From NCBI RefSeq assembly GCF_025150245.1, contig NZ_CP102279.1:865423-929422 (forward strand): 64,000 nt of DNA. The letters are read 5' to 3'. The stretch's first letter is position 1; the number at the start of each line of letters is the position of its first letter. Source of the DNA: Dorea formicigenerans. Its GTDB lineage: Bacteria > Bacillota > Clostridia > Lachnospirales > Lachnospiraceae. This document shows, in pieces, positions 31,111 to 40,749 of the stretch. The notes beneath the pieces were generated by a model. The model was not told where the DNA came from. It worked only from the letters and a program-made list of their open reading frames with translations, and ran no database searches. A program made the position numbers and the translations under genes.

Positions 31111-31926
31111 GTGTACAATTTAAAATTTGGCTGTCAGTCCTATCCATGGAAGATGGGAAAGCATTTTGGTCAGTTGCCGAGAATGCTTAAAGTGGCAGCA
31201 GAGGCAGGATTTCAGAGCATTGAGTGCGAAATTGACATGCTTGGAACATGGTTCCATGACCCGGAAGGTGTGAAAAAACAGCTTGAGAAATATAACATGG
31301 AATTTGCGGCACTTGTTCTTCATCAGGATTGGAATGGCATGGAGGAGACTGCGGAAGAAGCAGCGTTAAGCCGTGAAGCAATTGAATTCGTGAAACATTT
31401 TCCAAATGCCAAGATTATGCTGAGTCATCATGCAGGAAATGTACCTAGAGGAGAAGGTGAAGCATTGGCAGAAAGAAGAAAATGTCTGATCAACTGCATG
31501 GCATCTGTAGCGGCTGAGGCAGCAGAGGCAGGAATCGTATGTTGTTTCCATCCGAACAGTGCAAAGAATTCGTTGTTTCGTACAGAAGAAGATTATGAAG
31601 CCATGTTTGAGTTGATTCAGCCGACTGCTATTGGCTGGGCTCCGGATGTAGGACATATTGAGAATGGTGGTATGAGTGCAATTGAACAGATGAAAGCACA
31701 CAGAGATCTGATCCGCCACGTACATTTTAAAGACCGTATTGCTCAGAATGAATGGGCTGTTATGGGAGAAGGAAAAATTGACTATCCTGCAATTATCAAA
31801 TATCTGGCAGAGACAGGATACCTTGGCTGGATTATGGTGGAAGATGAAAGCCCGCGTGCAGAGACAGACAGTGACGGGGTTGTTGCTGAGGACGGAAAAT
31901 ATATGTGCCGGCAGATTCACAGGTAA
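31111..31926 (+). CDS. Sugar phosphate isomerase/epimerase family protein (xylose isomerase-like TIM barrel)
   Basis: The 271-residue protein begins at GTG, 10 bases after AAGGAGG. It has the AP-endonuclease-2-type TIM barrel pattern of IolE/Hyi-like enzymes: FGCQSYPWKMG at the N-terminus, SIECEIDMLG, MLSHHAGN, CCFHPNS, WAPDVGHIENGG (Asp and His metal ligands), HVHFKDR and MVEDESP (Glu ligand). Such enzymes isomerise, epimerise or dehydrate sugars and inositols using a divalent metal. It is followed by a Gfo/Idh/MocA dehydrogenase, a classic pairing in inositol and rare-sugar catabolism. The exact substrate is not evident. Confidence 0.85.
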   Translation: MYNLKFGCQSYPWKMGKHFGQLPRMLKVAAEAGFQSIECEIDMLGTWFHDPEGVKKQLEKYNMEFAALVLHQDWNGMEETAEEAALSREAIEFVKHFPNAKIMLSHHAGNVPRGEGEALAERRKCLINCMASVAAEAAEAGIVCCFHPNSAKNSLFRTEEDYEAMFELIQPTAIGWAPDVGHIENGGMSAIEQMKAHRDLIRHVHFKDRIAQNEWAVMGEGKIDYPAIIKYLAETGYLGWIMVEDESPRAETDSDGVVAEDGKYMCRQIHR

Positions 31927-32012
31927 GCAATCAGACAGAAGCAGACTTTGCTGGAAGAAGAGATATTTCAGTAAAGATACAAAAAAGTTTTTTCTCAGGA
32001 GGAAAAGAGACT

Positions 32013-33125
32013 ATGAGTATGCATACAGTTGCGGTAATGGGTCTCGGAGTCCGTGGTAAGATTCATCTTCACGGGCTTCTGGAAAATCCAGATTATTATA
32101 AAGTAGTAGGCCTTTGCGATATTGATGAGCCTAAGATGAAAGCAGTTGCTGAGGAATACCATCTGGACGATGTACCACTTTTTACGGATGCAGAAGAGAT
32201 GTTAAAGGAGACAAGACCGGAAATATTTGTATTTGTTACATATCCAGATCTCCGGCTTTCTGTCATTCAACTGGCAGTAAAATACGGTGTAAAAGGAATT
32301 TCCTTTGAAAAACCGATGGCTGAGAGTCTTCAGGAGGCAAAGAAAATTGTAAAGTTGTGCCATGATAACGGAATCAAAGCAGTTGTTTGTCATCAGCAGA
32401 AATATCTGTCCCAGATGCAGACACTAAAGAAACGTATTGAGGACGGCGAAATTGGCGAGATCACAAAGATACATGTAGAGTGTCAAGCCTGGTTCAGCCA
32501 GCTTGGAACACACTATGTAGACTATATTCTCTGGGCGAATGGTGGACATCGTGCAAAATGGGTATGTGGACATGTACACGGTCCGATTTGTCTGGATGAT
32601 AACCATCCGGCACCAGATTACCTGCTTGGTACTATGGAACTGGAAAATGGAGTACATGCTTATGTAGAGTGTGGATATCTTGCAGAGGCTCACAACCCAC
32701 CGGAATATGGAAGCAGTGATAATCGTCTGACTGTTTATGGTAAAGAAGGTTATGTATATGCTGAGACAGACGGGTTCTGGGGAGCATGCACAAAGGCTAC
32801 AAATGGTCGTCTGATAGAAGGAAAGGATCCAGGCTGGAGAAACCATCAGCAGATTCCGATTCAGACACCTTACTATACAGAGTTTGCAGAGTGGATGGAG
32901 GATGATTCAAAAGTTCACAGCTGCAACATTGATACAGCATATCACGGATATGAAATTCTGGAAGGAATGTGCCTGTCAGCACTGAACAATGTGCGTGTAG
33001 ACCTGCCGATTCAGGATCTGGACTATGAACCGGTATTTGACCGCATGAGAAAGGATCTTCCAGAGTGCGACAGCCGTAAGATGTACATTTATGATGGCAA
33101 GACACCACGTAAGGAGCGCGACTAG
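32013..33125 (+). CDS. Gfo/Idh/MocA family oxidoreductase
   Basis: I choose the ATG at 32013, 8 bases after AGGAGG; a longer open frame from 31905 would overlap the preceding gene. The 370-residue protein has a Rossmann fold (VAVMGLGVRGKIHLHG), the EKP motif (SFEKPMAES near 100) and the C-terminal alpha/beta domain with GTHYVDYILWANGG (His and Asp of the usual active site). It oxidises or reduces a sugar or cyclitol with NAD(P). It is 86 bp after the isomerase gene. With the isomerase, the hydrolase and the transketolase it suggests a pathway for an unusual sugar. Confidence 0.9.
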   Translation: MSMHTVAVMGLGVRGKIHLHGLLENPDYYKVVGLCDIDEPKMKAVAEEYHLDDVPLFTDAEEMLKETRPEIFVFVTYPDLRLSVIQLAVKYGVKGISFEKPMAESLQEAKKIVKLCHDNGIKAVVCHQQKYLSQMQTLKKRIEDGEIGEITKIHVECQAWFSQLGTHYVDYILWANGGHRAKWVCGHVHGPICLDDNHPAPDYLLGTMELENGVHAYVECGYLAEAHNPPEYGSSDNRLTVYGKEGYVYAETDGFWGACTKATNGRLIEGKDPGWRNHQQIPIQTPYYTEFAEWMEDDSKVHSCNIDTAYHGYEILEGMCLSALNNVRVDLPIQDLDYEPVFDRMRKDLPECDSRKMYIYDGKTPRKERD

Positions 33126-33186
33126 CCAAAAGGAATATTCAAAGGTCGGTTAAGAGTAGAAAAAGCAGAAAGTGCAGGTTCATAAA

Positions 33187-34011
33187 ATGAATCAGAAAAA
33201 AGAATGTATGGATGTCCATGTAAATGGATTGAAATTTCATGTACAGACATTTGGAAGCGGTGTCCCTATTATTATGATTATGGGACTTGGAGCACCGGGA
33301 GATAAATGGAAGCATAACTATGAGCTATTAAGTAAATGGTTTTGGTGTATTGTTCCGGATAACAGAGGAGCAGGATTAAGCGACAAACCGGAAGCAGAGA
33401 GTTATACAACAGAGCAGATGGCAGACGATATCATCGGTATCATGGATACATTAGATATCAAAAAAGCCCATGTTATGGGTGTCTCTATGGGAGGCGCCAT
33501 TGCACAGCAGGTGGCACTGAAAGTTCCGGACAGAGTTCTGAGTCTGATTTTGACAAGTACATTTGCAAGTGTAAGTCCGGCATTTAAAAAGGCTTTAAAT
33601 CTAATCTGTGAGCTGAAAGAAGATACAGATCCGGCAGTATTAAAGCAGTTGAATCTTTGGATGACCTATGGCCAATACACGCAGATACATCACCCAGAGA
33701 AGATTGAGAAATCTATTGAAGAAGATGCAGCGTACCCTTATCCAATGCCGGTGTATGCCTATAAGGCACAGTGTGGGGCATGCCTCAGCCACAATACAGC
33801 AGGCAGGCTGCATGAGCTTAAAATGCCGGTACTGATTGCTGCAGGGGCGAAGGATTTGTTCATGAATATAGAGAAGACCATGGAATTAGTACATGGAATT
33901 TCACAGGCAGAATTCTATCTTGCACCGGAAGGCGGACATGTACATCAGTGGGAATATCCTGAGCCATATGACAGTGTTGTAGTGGGATTTTTGATGAAAC
34001 ATACAAATTAA
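33187..34011 (+). CDS. Alpha/beta hydrolase
   Basis: The protein (274 residues from the ATG at 33187, with AGG 8 bases upstream; an in-frame GTG at 33172 is possible) has an oxyanion region IMGLGAPGDKW, the nucleophile elbow GVSMGGA (Ser about 100), an acid in AAGAKDLF and His in EGGHVHQW, so a full catalytic triad. It resembles 3-oxoadipate enol-lactonase and other lactone or ester hydrolases. Next to a sugar dehydrogenase, hydrolysis of a sugar lactone is plausible but unproven. Confidence 0.83.
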   Translation: MNQKKECMDVHVNGLKFHVQTFGSGVPIIMIMGLGAPGDKWKHNYELLSKWFWCIVPDNRGAGLSDKPEAESYTTEQMADDIIGIMDTLDIKKAHVMGVSMGGAIAQQVALKVPDRVLSLILTSTFASVSPAFKKALNLICELKEDTDPAVLKQLNLWMTYGQYTQIHHPEKIEKSIEEDAAYPYPMPVYAYKAQCGACLSHNTAGRLHELKMPVLIAAGAKDLFMNIEKTMELVHGISQAEFYLAPEGGHVHQWEYPEPYDSVVVGFLMKHTN

Positions 34012-34098
34012 AAAAATATATAATGTAGACCATGAATTGAATTAGAGTTTCATATCATGGATATAAAATTGAAATGAGAGAATGGGGGAAACAAAATA

Positions 34099-35043
34099 AT
34101 GTCTATAGATATGAATACGTTGATTAGTCAAATGATTATGTTTTTTGTCATTCTCGGATGTGGATTTATAGGAGCAAAATTAGGGCTTTTGAAAGCCGAA
34201 GTCATTCATGGGTTAAGCAGTCTGCTTATGGGCGTTATCTGTCCATTGATGCTGATTGCAGTATTTCCGTCAGCAGTGCAGGAGGAAAATGCATGGGATA
34301 TTGCAAAATCTGTAATTCCCTATGCACTGATTACATATCCGCTGCTTACAGGAGCTGGATTCCTTACAGGAACGTTATTACATTTCCGGGGAGATAAAAG
34401 AAAAATCTTTACTGCCCAATGTCTTTTCGGAAATATGGCGTTCTTTGGGCTGCCTCTTGTAAAAGAGATATTTGATCCGGTTGCAGTAGTAGCATTTTCT
34501 TTCTGCGTTGTAATAGATAATCTGTTCCTCTGGACAGAAGGAGTATTGCTCACTTCTAAATCAGAAGGAGGACAGGAATTATCCTTGAAGCTGATCATAA
34601 AGAAGCTGTCTAATCCTGTTATAGTAGGAGTATTGATCGGGCTGGCGTTGATGATTTTGAAAGTGCCATCAGATTTACTGATTCTTCGAAGCTTTGATAC
34701 AATAGGAAGCTGTGCAAAGCCACTGGCACTTTTGTATATCGGAGGAACGATTGCACTGATGGAATCAGGATCATTAAAGAAAGCATGGCCAGTTGTATTT
34801 GTCATAATCATTAAGCTGATAGTTATGCCGGTTGTCATATTTCGTGTGATGACGTGGCTTGGCGTGAATGATCTTGCGAGAAATATTTGGACGCTGATTA
34901 TTGCACTTCCGAGTATGGCGAGTATTCCGATTATGGCAGAAAGCTTCGGTTCAACAGAAGCTGATTATGCGGCACAGGGTGTATTTATTATTACACTGGC
35001 AAGTCTGGTAACAATACCGCTTGTGGTGATGCTTTGCATGTAA
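34099..35043 (+). CDS. AEC family (auxin efflux carrier-like) transporter
   Basis: The 314-residue integral membrane protein has about ten hydrophobic segments in the two five-helix repeats of the AEC/PIN fold, with the Asn/Asp-Pro-rich crossing point (KLSNPVIVGVLIGLALM) in the second half and IALPSMASIPIMAE near the end. Bacterial members export or import small organic acids such as malate. It may carry an acid made by the preceding catabolic genes. GGGGGAAAC precedes the ATG. Confidence 0.87.
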   Translation: MSIDMNTLISQMIMFFVILGCGFIGAKLGLLKAEVIHGLSSLLMGVICPLMLIAVFPSAVQEENAWDIAKSVIPYALITYPLLTGAGFLTGTLLHFRGDKRKIFTAQCLFGNMAFFGLPLVKEIFDPVAVVAFSFCVVIDNLFLWTEGVLLTSKSEGGQELSLKLIIKKLSNPVIVGVLIGLALMILKVPSDLLILRSFDTIGSCAKPLALLYIGGTIALMESGSLKKAWPVVFVIIIKLIVMPVVIFRVMTWLGVNDLARNIWTLIIALPSMASIPIMAESFGSTEADYAAQGVFIITLASLVTIPLVVMLCM

Positions 35044-35187
35044 GTAATGAGATCAGGCATTTAGAATACATAAGGTGAAAGCTTTTATGTATATAGGAGA
35101 GCTTAAAAATATTAAATAAAAAGAGCAATGATTTGATTGTATTAGAAACAAAAATATTTCTAATACGACATGAAAGGAGAAATTAAA

Positions 35188-35610
35188 ATGGTAGATCAGA
35201 ATTGTGCATATTGTGTAGAGGGAGAATTATTGGCAAAGTTTGGAATTAAGATTTGCGAACTTGAGAATTCTAAAGTATATCTTTTTAAAGAGCAGAGCCA
35301 TCCAGGAAGAGTTGTAGTTGCTCATAAGAAACATGTCAGTGAGATTCTTGAGCTGACACCGCAGGAGAGAGCAGCATACTTAGAGGAGATTGCAAAGGTA
35401 TCTGAGGCAATCCACAAAATCTTCAAACCTGCAAAAGTGAACTATGGTGCATATGGAGATACAGGACATCATCTGCATTTCCATCTTGTACCAAAATACA
35501 CAGATGAGTATGAGTGGGGTGGCACATTCGAAATGAATCCGGGAAAGAAATTCTTAAGTGATGAAGAATATGCTGAGATGATTGAAAAGATTAAGGCTGA
35601 GCTGGTTTAG
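35188..35610 (+). CDS. HIT family protein
   Basis: I choose ATG 35188, which follows AAAGGAG by 7 bases (an upstream in-frame ATG at 35170 precedes that site). The 140-residue protein carries the histidine triad motif GHHLHFHLVPK, where the middle His of HxHxH is the nucleophile for cleaving nucleotide phosphoramidates or related bonds. N-terminal CAYC could bind zinc. The end of the protein (about 100-140) has GTFEMNPGKKFLSDEEYAEMIEKI, as in many bacterial HIT proteins. It is last in the sugar locus and may be an independent gene; its upstream gap of 145 bases holds no clear terminator. Confidence 0.9.
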   Translation: MVDQNCAYCVEGELLAKFGIKICELENSKVYLFKEQSHPGRVVVAHKKHVSEILELTPQERAAYLEEIAKVSEAIHKIFKPAKVNYGAYGDTGHHLHFHLVPKYTDEYEWGGTFEMNPGKKFLSDEEYAEMIEKIKAELV

Positions 35611-35663
35611 AAAAGTGTGTGTAAATGATTCTCTAAGTATCTTGGATAATTAATATCCGCAAG

Positions 35664-35695
35664 GTTTCCCAATGAGGAAGAACTGTTGGGAAAAC
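35664..35695 (+). other. Hairpin downstream of HIT gene
   Basis: GTTTCCCAA pairs with TTGGGAAAAC. There is no T-run; together with the terminator in the mobile element after it, it ends the transcription unit. Confidence 0.4.
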
Positions 35696-35760
35696 TGTAT
35701 AATCATAAAGTGAAAGGGGATGTCGGTTAATACCACATTTCGGCATCCGCAGTAGTAATT

Positions 35761-35819
35761 AAAAGGATTCCAGCAAGGAAGAGGCTTGTTAGCCTTCTAC
35801 CTTGCTGGGATCCTTTTTT
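35761..35819. terminator. Bidirectional terminator inside MITE copy 1
   Basis: AAAAGGATTCCAGCAAGG pairs with CCTTGCTGGGATCCTTTT across a 20-base loop and is flanked by A-run and T-run, so it could stop transcription from both sides. In copy 2 this hairpin is replaced by the intact IS. Confidence 0.8.
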
Positions 35820-35892
35820 CTATGAAAGATGAAATTTATTTTTGACCGCAAAAATCCCTTATCTGAACAATTGGCCAACAGGCCAGAAAAAT

Positions 35893-36018
35893 CTAAATCC
35901 TCACTTTTTTTAGGGTATAGACTGGATCGTCGTCGGGTAAACTCAATTCGAAGAAACTAAAGTTAATTTTCTGTTGCCTTATTTCAAAAAATTCGTTATA
36001 AGAATCTTGTTTTTGCAT
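35893..36018 (-). pseudogene. Truncated IS1182-type transposase start (41 codons), copy 1
   Basis: Beginning with MQKQDSYNEFFEIRQQK, it matches the first 39 residues of the transposase at 41656 (SFFELSLPDDDPVYTLKKV) and then ends at RI and a stop. Homology to the transposase continues for about 60 bases past the stop in another frame. The same truncated reading frame occurs in copy 2. Confidence 0.85.
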
Positions 36019-36093
36019 AGTTCCATTATAACATGGAACGGAGAGAAAGGTGGTTGTCGTTAGCCATCTTTTTCTCTTTTTATGGAAAAATTT

Positions 36094-36133
36094 CAGGGAC
36101 AGGTGTGACTTATGCGAGTCACACCTGTCCCTG
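36094..36133. repeat. Hairpin with compensatory changes, MITE copy 1
   Basis: CAGGGACAGGTGTGACT pairs perfectly (17 bp) with AGTCACACCTGTCCCTG. The equivalents at 41541-41580 and 43876-43914 have different stem interiors but keep pairing. Confidence 0.85.
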
Positions 36134-36295
36134 TTTGAAAATATCTATTTCCCGATAGTCCCCTGCTTTGGAACTATCTATTTCCCGACAGTCCCGTTAT
36201 TTCTTATGTAATTGTACAATTTTCTTCAAAACAGATGTGTCTAAAAATAGAAAGTATGATACAATAAAAACATGAAAACGAAAGGAGAGCTGAAG

Positions 36296-39200
36296 ATGAA
36301 GAAGACGTCGTTATTGGTATTTATCATTGCTGCTGTCATGGTATTTAGTCTATGGCCACAGCAGGTGAATGCCGCAGAGAATGCTGCCAGGACTACAACG
36401 ACAGACAATGTAACTATAAATAACTGGCACGATGCAAATGCATTGGATGACAGTACAAAGAATGTGGGGCGTATATGGACGGACAAGTCTGTATCGGCAG
36501 GTGATGTGACTCTTACCAGCCGGGAAAAAGAGTCCGGCACAGCAACGATCAAGAAAGGTGCTGATTCAGATTTTCTGGTAGGGTTGTCTGCATTATCTTC
36601 GACTGCCAAGATTACAGGGCAGACTACAGTGCCGCTGGATATCGTACTGGTTCTTGATGTATCGGGAAGTATGGATGATCCGATGGGCAGTGGTGATAAT
36701 ACCAAAAGAATAGATGCACTTAAAGCTGCAGTGAACAGTTTTATTGACGGTTCAGCAAAAGTCAATGATCAAAGGGCGGATGTGAATAAGCAGAATCGTA
36801 TCGCAGTTGTGAAGTTTGCCGGTAATAAGACGGACAAAATTGGAAATGACCAGTACAGTCAAAACAGATATTGGTATAATTATACACAGGTTGTCAGTGG
36901 ATATAAGGCTTACACAAGTGGAAATAAATCAGAATGGGAGACAACAGTCAATGCCCTGAAGCCGGCAGGATGTACAGCAGCGGATTATGCGATGGATCTG
37001 ACAAAGACGCTTGTGGATCAGAGTAAAACCGATGCGAATAATAACGCCGATAGAAAGAATGTCAAAAGAGTTGTTATATTTTTTACAGATGGAGAGCCGA
37101 ATCACCAGTCTGGTTTTGATGATGATGTGGCTAACGATGCAATCACATCTGCAAAAACGATAAAAACAGATGCAGATATTTACACCATTGGTATATTTAG
37201 CGGTGCGGATGTCAGCATTACCGGGCATTCCGGAAGTGGATCATGGAGTGCTAAAGAAAAATTTAATGCATTTATGCATGGTCTGTCCAGCAATTATCCG
37301 GATGCGGAGAGATATAAGAAGCTGGGAACCCGTGCGAAGGATAGTAAAGGTCAGGATGCGACATATTACAAAGTAGCAACAAAAGCAGATGAACTGAAAA
37401 ATATCTTTACTCAGATTGAAGATGAAATTATATCTTCTGCGCAGTCACCTACTCAGGTCGATCAGGGTGAGGATCCAAGTGATGCTGGATTCATTACTCT
37501 TACCGATCAGCTTGGCGATTATATGCAGGTGGATGACATCAATACCCTGGTGTACGCAAATCAATTGTATAAAAATCCGGGTAAGACGGAAACTACTAAA
37601 GACGGTAAAACTGTTGTGACATATACCTTTAATCAGGAGATTCCGGATACCAACCATGTATATCCGGAAGGCAATCTGGGAGATATTAAGATTACGGTAG
37701 AAAAGGCAGCCGGTGAAGACCAGCTTCAGACAGGAGATCTTGTTACGGTTAAAATTCCGGCCAATCTGATCCCACTCAGATATTATGAAGTTAAGAGTGA
37801 TGGAAGCATGACTATAGATGAGACGTATCCGATGCGTCTGTTCTATGATGTGAGCCTTAAGGCAGGTGTAGAAGAGAAGTTTGCAAATCCGGATGCGCAG
37901 TTAAAAGCATATATTGATGCGAATAAAGATGAGAATCATCAGGTACATTTCTACAGCAATAAATATGATCAGAATCAGGCAGGTGCAGAATCCGGTGGCG
38001 TAGGTGCATATGCGAAGTTTGAACCTGCAGAGACGAATGATTTTTACTATTTTCAGAATGATACGGTGCTCTATACGGATGAAGCATGTACGACTCCGGC
38101 GAAAGACAGTATTGATACTACCGGAGCAACGACATATTATTATCAGAGGAATTATTACGTATTGGGTGATGATGGGAAAGCAGTCAGCAAAACAAATACT
38201 GTAACCATTCCTGGTAACAGCAATCTGATGCTTGGAAATTATGCAACAAAGAATACTGGCGGAGAGTATTATATTCCGGCAGGAACACCGAGAACTACAA
38301 GTCTGACATATTTTGCAGAGGACAAAGCGGAAGGTGCTAATAAGACCAATACAGCTTCAAAGTCCGTCAATCCTGTATGGAATGAGAATTTTAAAGGTGC
38401 ACATATTACCACATATCTTGGCAATAATGGCCGTCTGACAATAGGACTTCCGGATGAGCCAGTGACATTGACTGGAGATACAGCTCTTAAGGGAAGTAAA
38501 ACATTTATCGGAAGAGATATGAAGGCAAATGAAGCATTTGAATTCACTCTGACAGCGGCAGATGACGATACCAAAACAGCGATACAGAATGAGAAAGTTA
38601 AGATAGCAGCAAATGGCGATAAAGCCATCGTAGCGGGAGCAAAAGACGGAGCTACAAAGGCATTCCAGTTTGGTGATGTGACATTTACAAAAGAGGGAAC
38701 CTATACATTTAATATCAATGAAACAGTTCCTCAGACACAGGCAGGTGGAATGACATACGATAGTCATACTGCACAGGTGACGATAGTTGTGACACGTGAT
38801 ACTGAGAATATCGGAAAACTTAAAGCAGAGGTTACTTATAATAATGGAGCTGCTTCTGATGTAACAGACAGGGCGGTATTTGCCAACCGCTATGATGCCT
38901 CCACAGAAGTCACGGGTGGAACAAAAGCAGATATTTCTGCAAAGAAAACATTGCATGGACGTAATCTGAGAGCTGGAGAATTTCAGTTTAAACTTACGAC
39001 CAGACCGGCAGATGGAAGCAACGGTACAGTATTGCAGGAAAAGCAGAATGGAGTGGATGGAAGCATTGCATTTGACTCCATCAGCTATAAGACCTCGGAT
39101 ACAGCGGCCGGAGCAAGTGCAGTAGTACTTGATAAAGCAGTTGAGGCAGGTTATGCTGTGAAATCCACAGATGCTGACGGTAATACGGTATATACACTTA

Positions 39201-40669
39201 GCTATCGGATATATGAGGATACCGAAAACGGGACAAATTCAAATGGGATAAGTGTAGTAACAGGAACTTATGATTTTACCGTAACAGTGACAGATCATGG
39301 TAATGGTGTCCTGACAGCGGTTACCAATTATCCAAATGGACAGAATCAAATTGAATTTGTAAATCAGTACGGTACAGAACCTGTGCCGGTGGAAATTACA
39401 GGAAGCAAGACTCTGGCACATGATACCAGTCTGACACCAGCTGATATTACAGGCAAATTTACATTTACGCTGGAAGCGTTGACAGAGGGGGCACCGATGC
39501 CGGCGCAGACTACAGCAGTTAATGATGCGGCTGGAAATGTGGACTTTGGAACAATCACATTTACAACAGATCTTCTTCAGGATGTAATAACAACTGACAA
39601 TGGAGTGAGAACCAAAGAGTTTGAATATAAGGTTACAGAATCTGGCAGTGCAGCAGGCGTGACCAATGATGCAAATGCATCAACGGGCAAAACATTCAAA
39701 CTCACTCTGACGGATGATGGTAACGGTAATCTTACTGTAACAAGAAATCCGGCAGATGGACCTCTGTTTAGCTTTACCAATACATATCGTGTCGGTGAGC
39801 TTCCATCCAGCATTACCGATCAGGTAAAAGTCAATAAGACACTGGAAGGCAGAACGCTGAAAGAAGGCGAATTTAACTTCGAACTGGTGGAAGATGGTAA
39901 TGTTGTGGCAACAGGAAGTAATGACGCAGACGGCAATGTAGTATTCAGCAGTATTACATATACACAGCCGGGCAGCCATGTTTATACAGTTCGCGAAGTG
40001 AAAGGCAGCGAAACGGGTGTTACATATGATGATCATAGCTATCTGGTATATACACAGATAACCGATAATGGTGATGGAACTCTCGGAGTAACACATCAGG
40101 CGGTATCGTCTGAGGAAAATGATGAACTGATTCCTGCAGAAGGAAATACTGTGACTTTCAATAACATTTACAAGGCAGAACCGGCTACCGTGACGATTGA
40201 AGCGGTCAAGAAGCTGACCGGCAAAGAGTTGAAAGACGGTGAGTTTACATTCCAGTTAAAAGATGTCAACGGTAAAGTTATTGCTGAAGCAAAAAATGAT
40301 GTATCTGGAAAAATCAAGTTCGAAAATCTGAAATTTGAGGATGAAGGTACATATGAATATACCGTGTCGGAAGTAAACGATAAGCAGACAGACATTACAT
40401 ATGACGAGAGAGAATTCAAAGTTACAGTTAAGGTGAGTGATAACGGCGAGGGTACCCTTTCGGCAGAAACAGGCAGTGACGATATTGTATTTACTAACAG
40501 TTACAAAGTACCAAAAGATGGTAAAACAACCGATACTCCAAAGAAGCCGAATAAAGCACTCAGAAGAGTGGCTACCGGAGACAACAGTCATATGGTACTT
40601 TATCTGGTTCTTATGATCGCAGCAGCGGCAGCAGTCAGCATGGTGATTATCAGAAGAAAGAGAAGATAG
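36296..40669 (+). CDS. Large surface protein with VWA domain and pilin isopeptide repeats
   Basis: I start at ATG 36296, 8 bases after AAAGGAGA (an in-frame ATG at 36272 lies upstream of this site). The 1457-residue protein has a signal peptide (1-25, ending VNAAEN), a von Willebrand factor A domain (about 112-375) with MIDAS DVSGSM (D121), a linking region, then five streptococcal-pilin-type isopeptide domains at about 728-865, 877-1025, 1031-1165, 1172-1295 and 1297-1410, each with a K.L.GR.L..GEF.F start, a YTV.E-like Glu and an F.N.Y end. These should form Lys-Asn bonds. A membrane segment and KRR tail close it. The anchor motif is VATGDN instead of LPxTG. It resembles tip adhesins of sortase-built pili, but no sortase or backbone pilin is adjacent. 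MITE copies flank the region. Confidence 0.92.
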   Translation: MKKTSLLVFIIAAVMVFSLWPQQVNAAENAARTTTTDNVTINNWHDANALDDSTKNVGRIWTDKSVSAGDVTLTSREKESGTATIKKGADSDFLVGLSALSSTAKITGQTTVPLDIVLVLDVSGSMDDPMGSGDNTKRIDALKAAVNSFIDGSAKVNDQRADVNKQNRIAVVKFAGNKTDKIGNDQYSQNRYWYNYTQVVSGYKAYTSGNKSEWETTVNALKPAGCTAADYAMDLTKTLVDQSKTDANNNADRKNVKRVVIFFTDGEPNHQSGFDDDVANDAITSAKTIKTDADIYTIGIFSGADVSITGHSGSGSWSAKEKFNAFMHGLSSNYPDAERYKKLGTRAKDSKGQDATYYKVATKADELKNIFTQIEDEIISSAQSPTQVDQGEDPSDAGFITLTDQLGDYMQVDDINTLVYANQLYKNPGKTETTKDGKTVVTYTFNQEIPDTNHVYPEGNLGDIKITVEKAAGEDQLQTGDLVTVKIPANLIPLRYYEVKSDGSMTIDETYPMRLFYDVSLKAGVEEKFANPDAQLKAYIDANKDENHQVHFYSNKYDQNQAGAESGGVGAYAKFEPAETNDFYYFQNDTVLYTDEACTTPAKDSIDTTGATTYYYQRNYYVLGDDGKAVSKTNTVTIPGNSNLMLGNYATKNTGGEYYIPAGTPRTTSLTYFAEDKAEGANKTNTASKSVNPVWNENFKGAHITTYLGNNGRLTIGLPDEPVTLTGDTALKGSKTFIGRDMKANEAFEFTLTAADDDTKTAIQNEKVKIAANGDKAIVAGAKDGATKAFQFGDVTFTKEGTYTFNINETVPQTQAGGMTYDSHTAQVTIVVTRDTENIGKLKAEVTYNNGAASDVTDRAVFANRYDASTEVTGGTKADISAKKTLHGRNLRAGEFQFKLTTRPADGSNGTVLQEKQNGVDGSIAFDSISYKTSDTAAGASAVVLDKAVEAGYAVKSTDADGNTVYTLSYRIYEDTENGTNSNGISVVTGTYDFTVTVTDHGNGVLTAVTNYPNGQNQIEFVNQYGTEPVPVEITGSKTLAHDTSLTPADITGKFTFTLEALTEGAPMPAQTTAVNDAAGNVDFGTITFTTDLLQDVITTDNGVRTKEFEYKVTESGSAAGVTNDANASTGKTFKLTLTDDGNGNLTVTRNPADGPLFSFTNTYRVGELPSSITDQVKVNKTLEGRTLKEGEFNFELVEDGNVVATGSNDADGNVVFSSITYTQPGSHVYTVREVKGSETGVTYDDHSYLVYTQITDNGDGTLGVTHQAVSSEENDELIPAEGNTVTFNNIYKAEPATVTIEAVKKLTGKELKDGEFTFQLKDVNGKVIAEAKNDVSGKIKFENLKFEDEGTYEYTVSEVNDKQTDITYDEREFKVTVKVSDNGEGTLSAETGSDDIVFTNSYKVPKDGKTTDTPKKPNKALRRVATGDNSHMVLYLVLMIAAAAAVSMVIIRRKRR

Positions 40670-40749
40670 AAAACAATCAGTCATATCAGATTGGGGATTC
40701 TATGTAGATGGCTTACGACCGGCAAATGGGAAGAAAGCGGAGAGATAAC

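Larger units (their letters stand above)
35716..36195. mobile_element. MITE-like IS1182-type deletion derivative, copy 1
   Basis: The element is bounded by GGGGATGTCGGTTAATA on the left and, inverted, GGGACTGTCGGGAAATAG on the right, similar to the ends of the intact IS at 41512-43584. On the minus strand it reads: terminal repeat, a second repeat-like copy (36138-36167), hairpin, promoter-like TATAAT, the first 41 codons of the transposase, decayed transposase sequence, a terminator hairpin, and the other end. Copy 2 at 41460-43943 shares the same internal deletion, so the deleted form itself has moved. About 480 bp. Confidence 0.8.

Noticed and set aside
36241-40684. Long antisense frames in the adhesin gene
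   Set aside because: They mirror the repeated, low-complexity coding strand and lack starts with ribosome sites.
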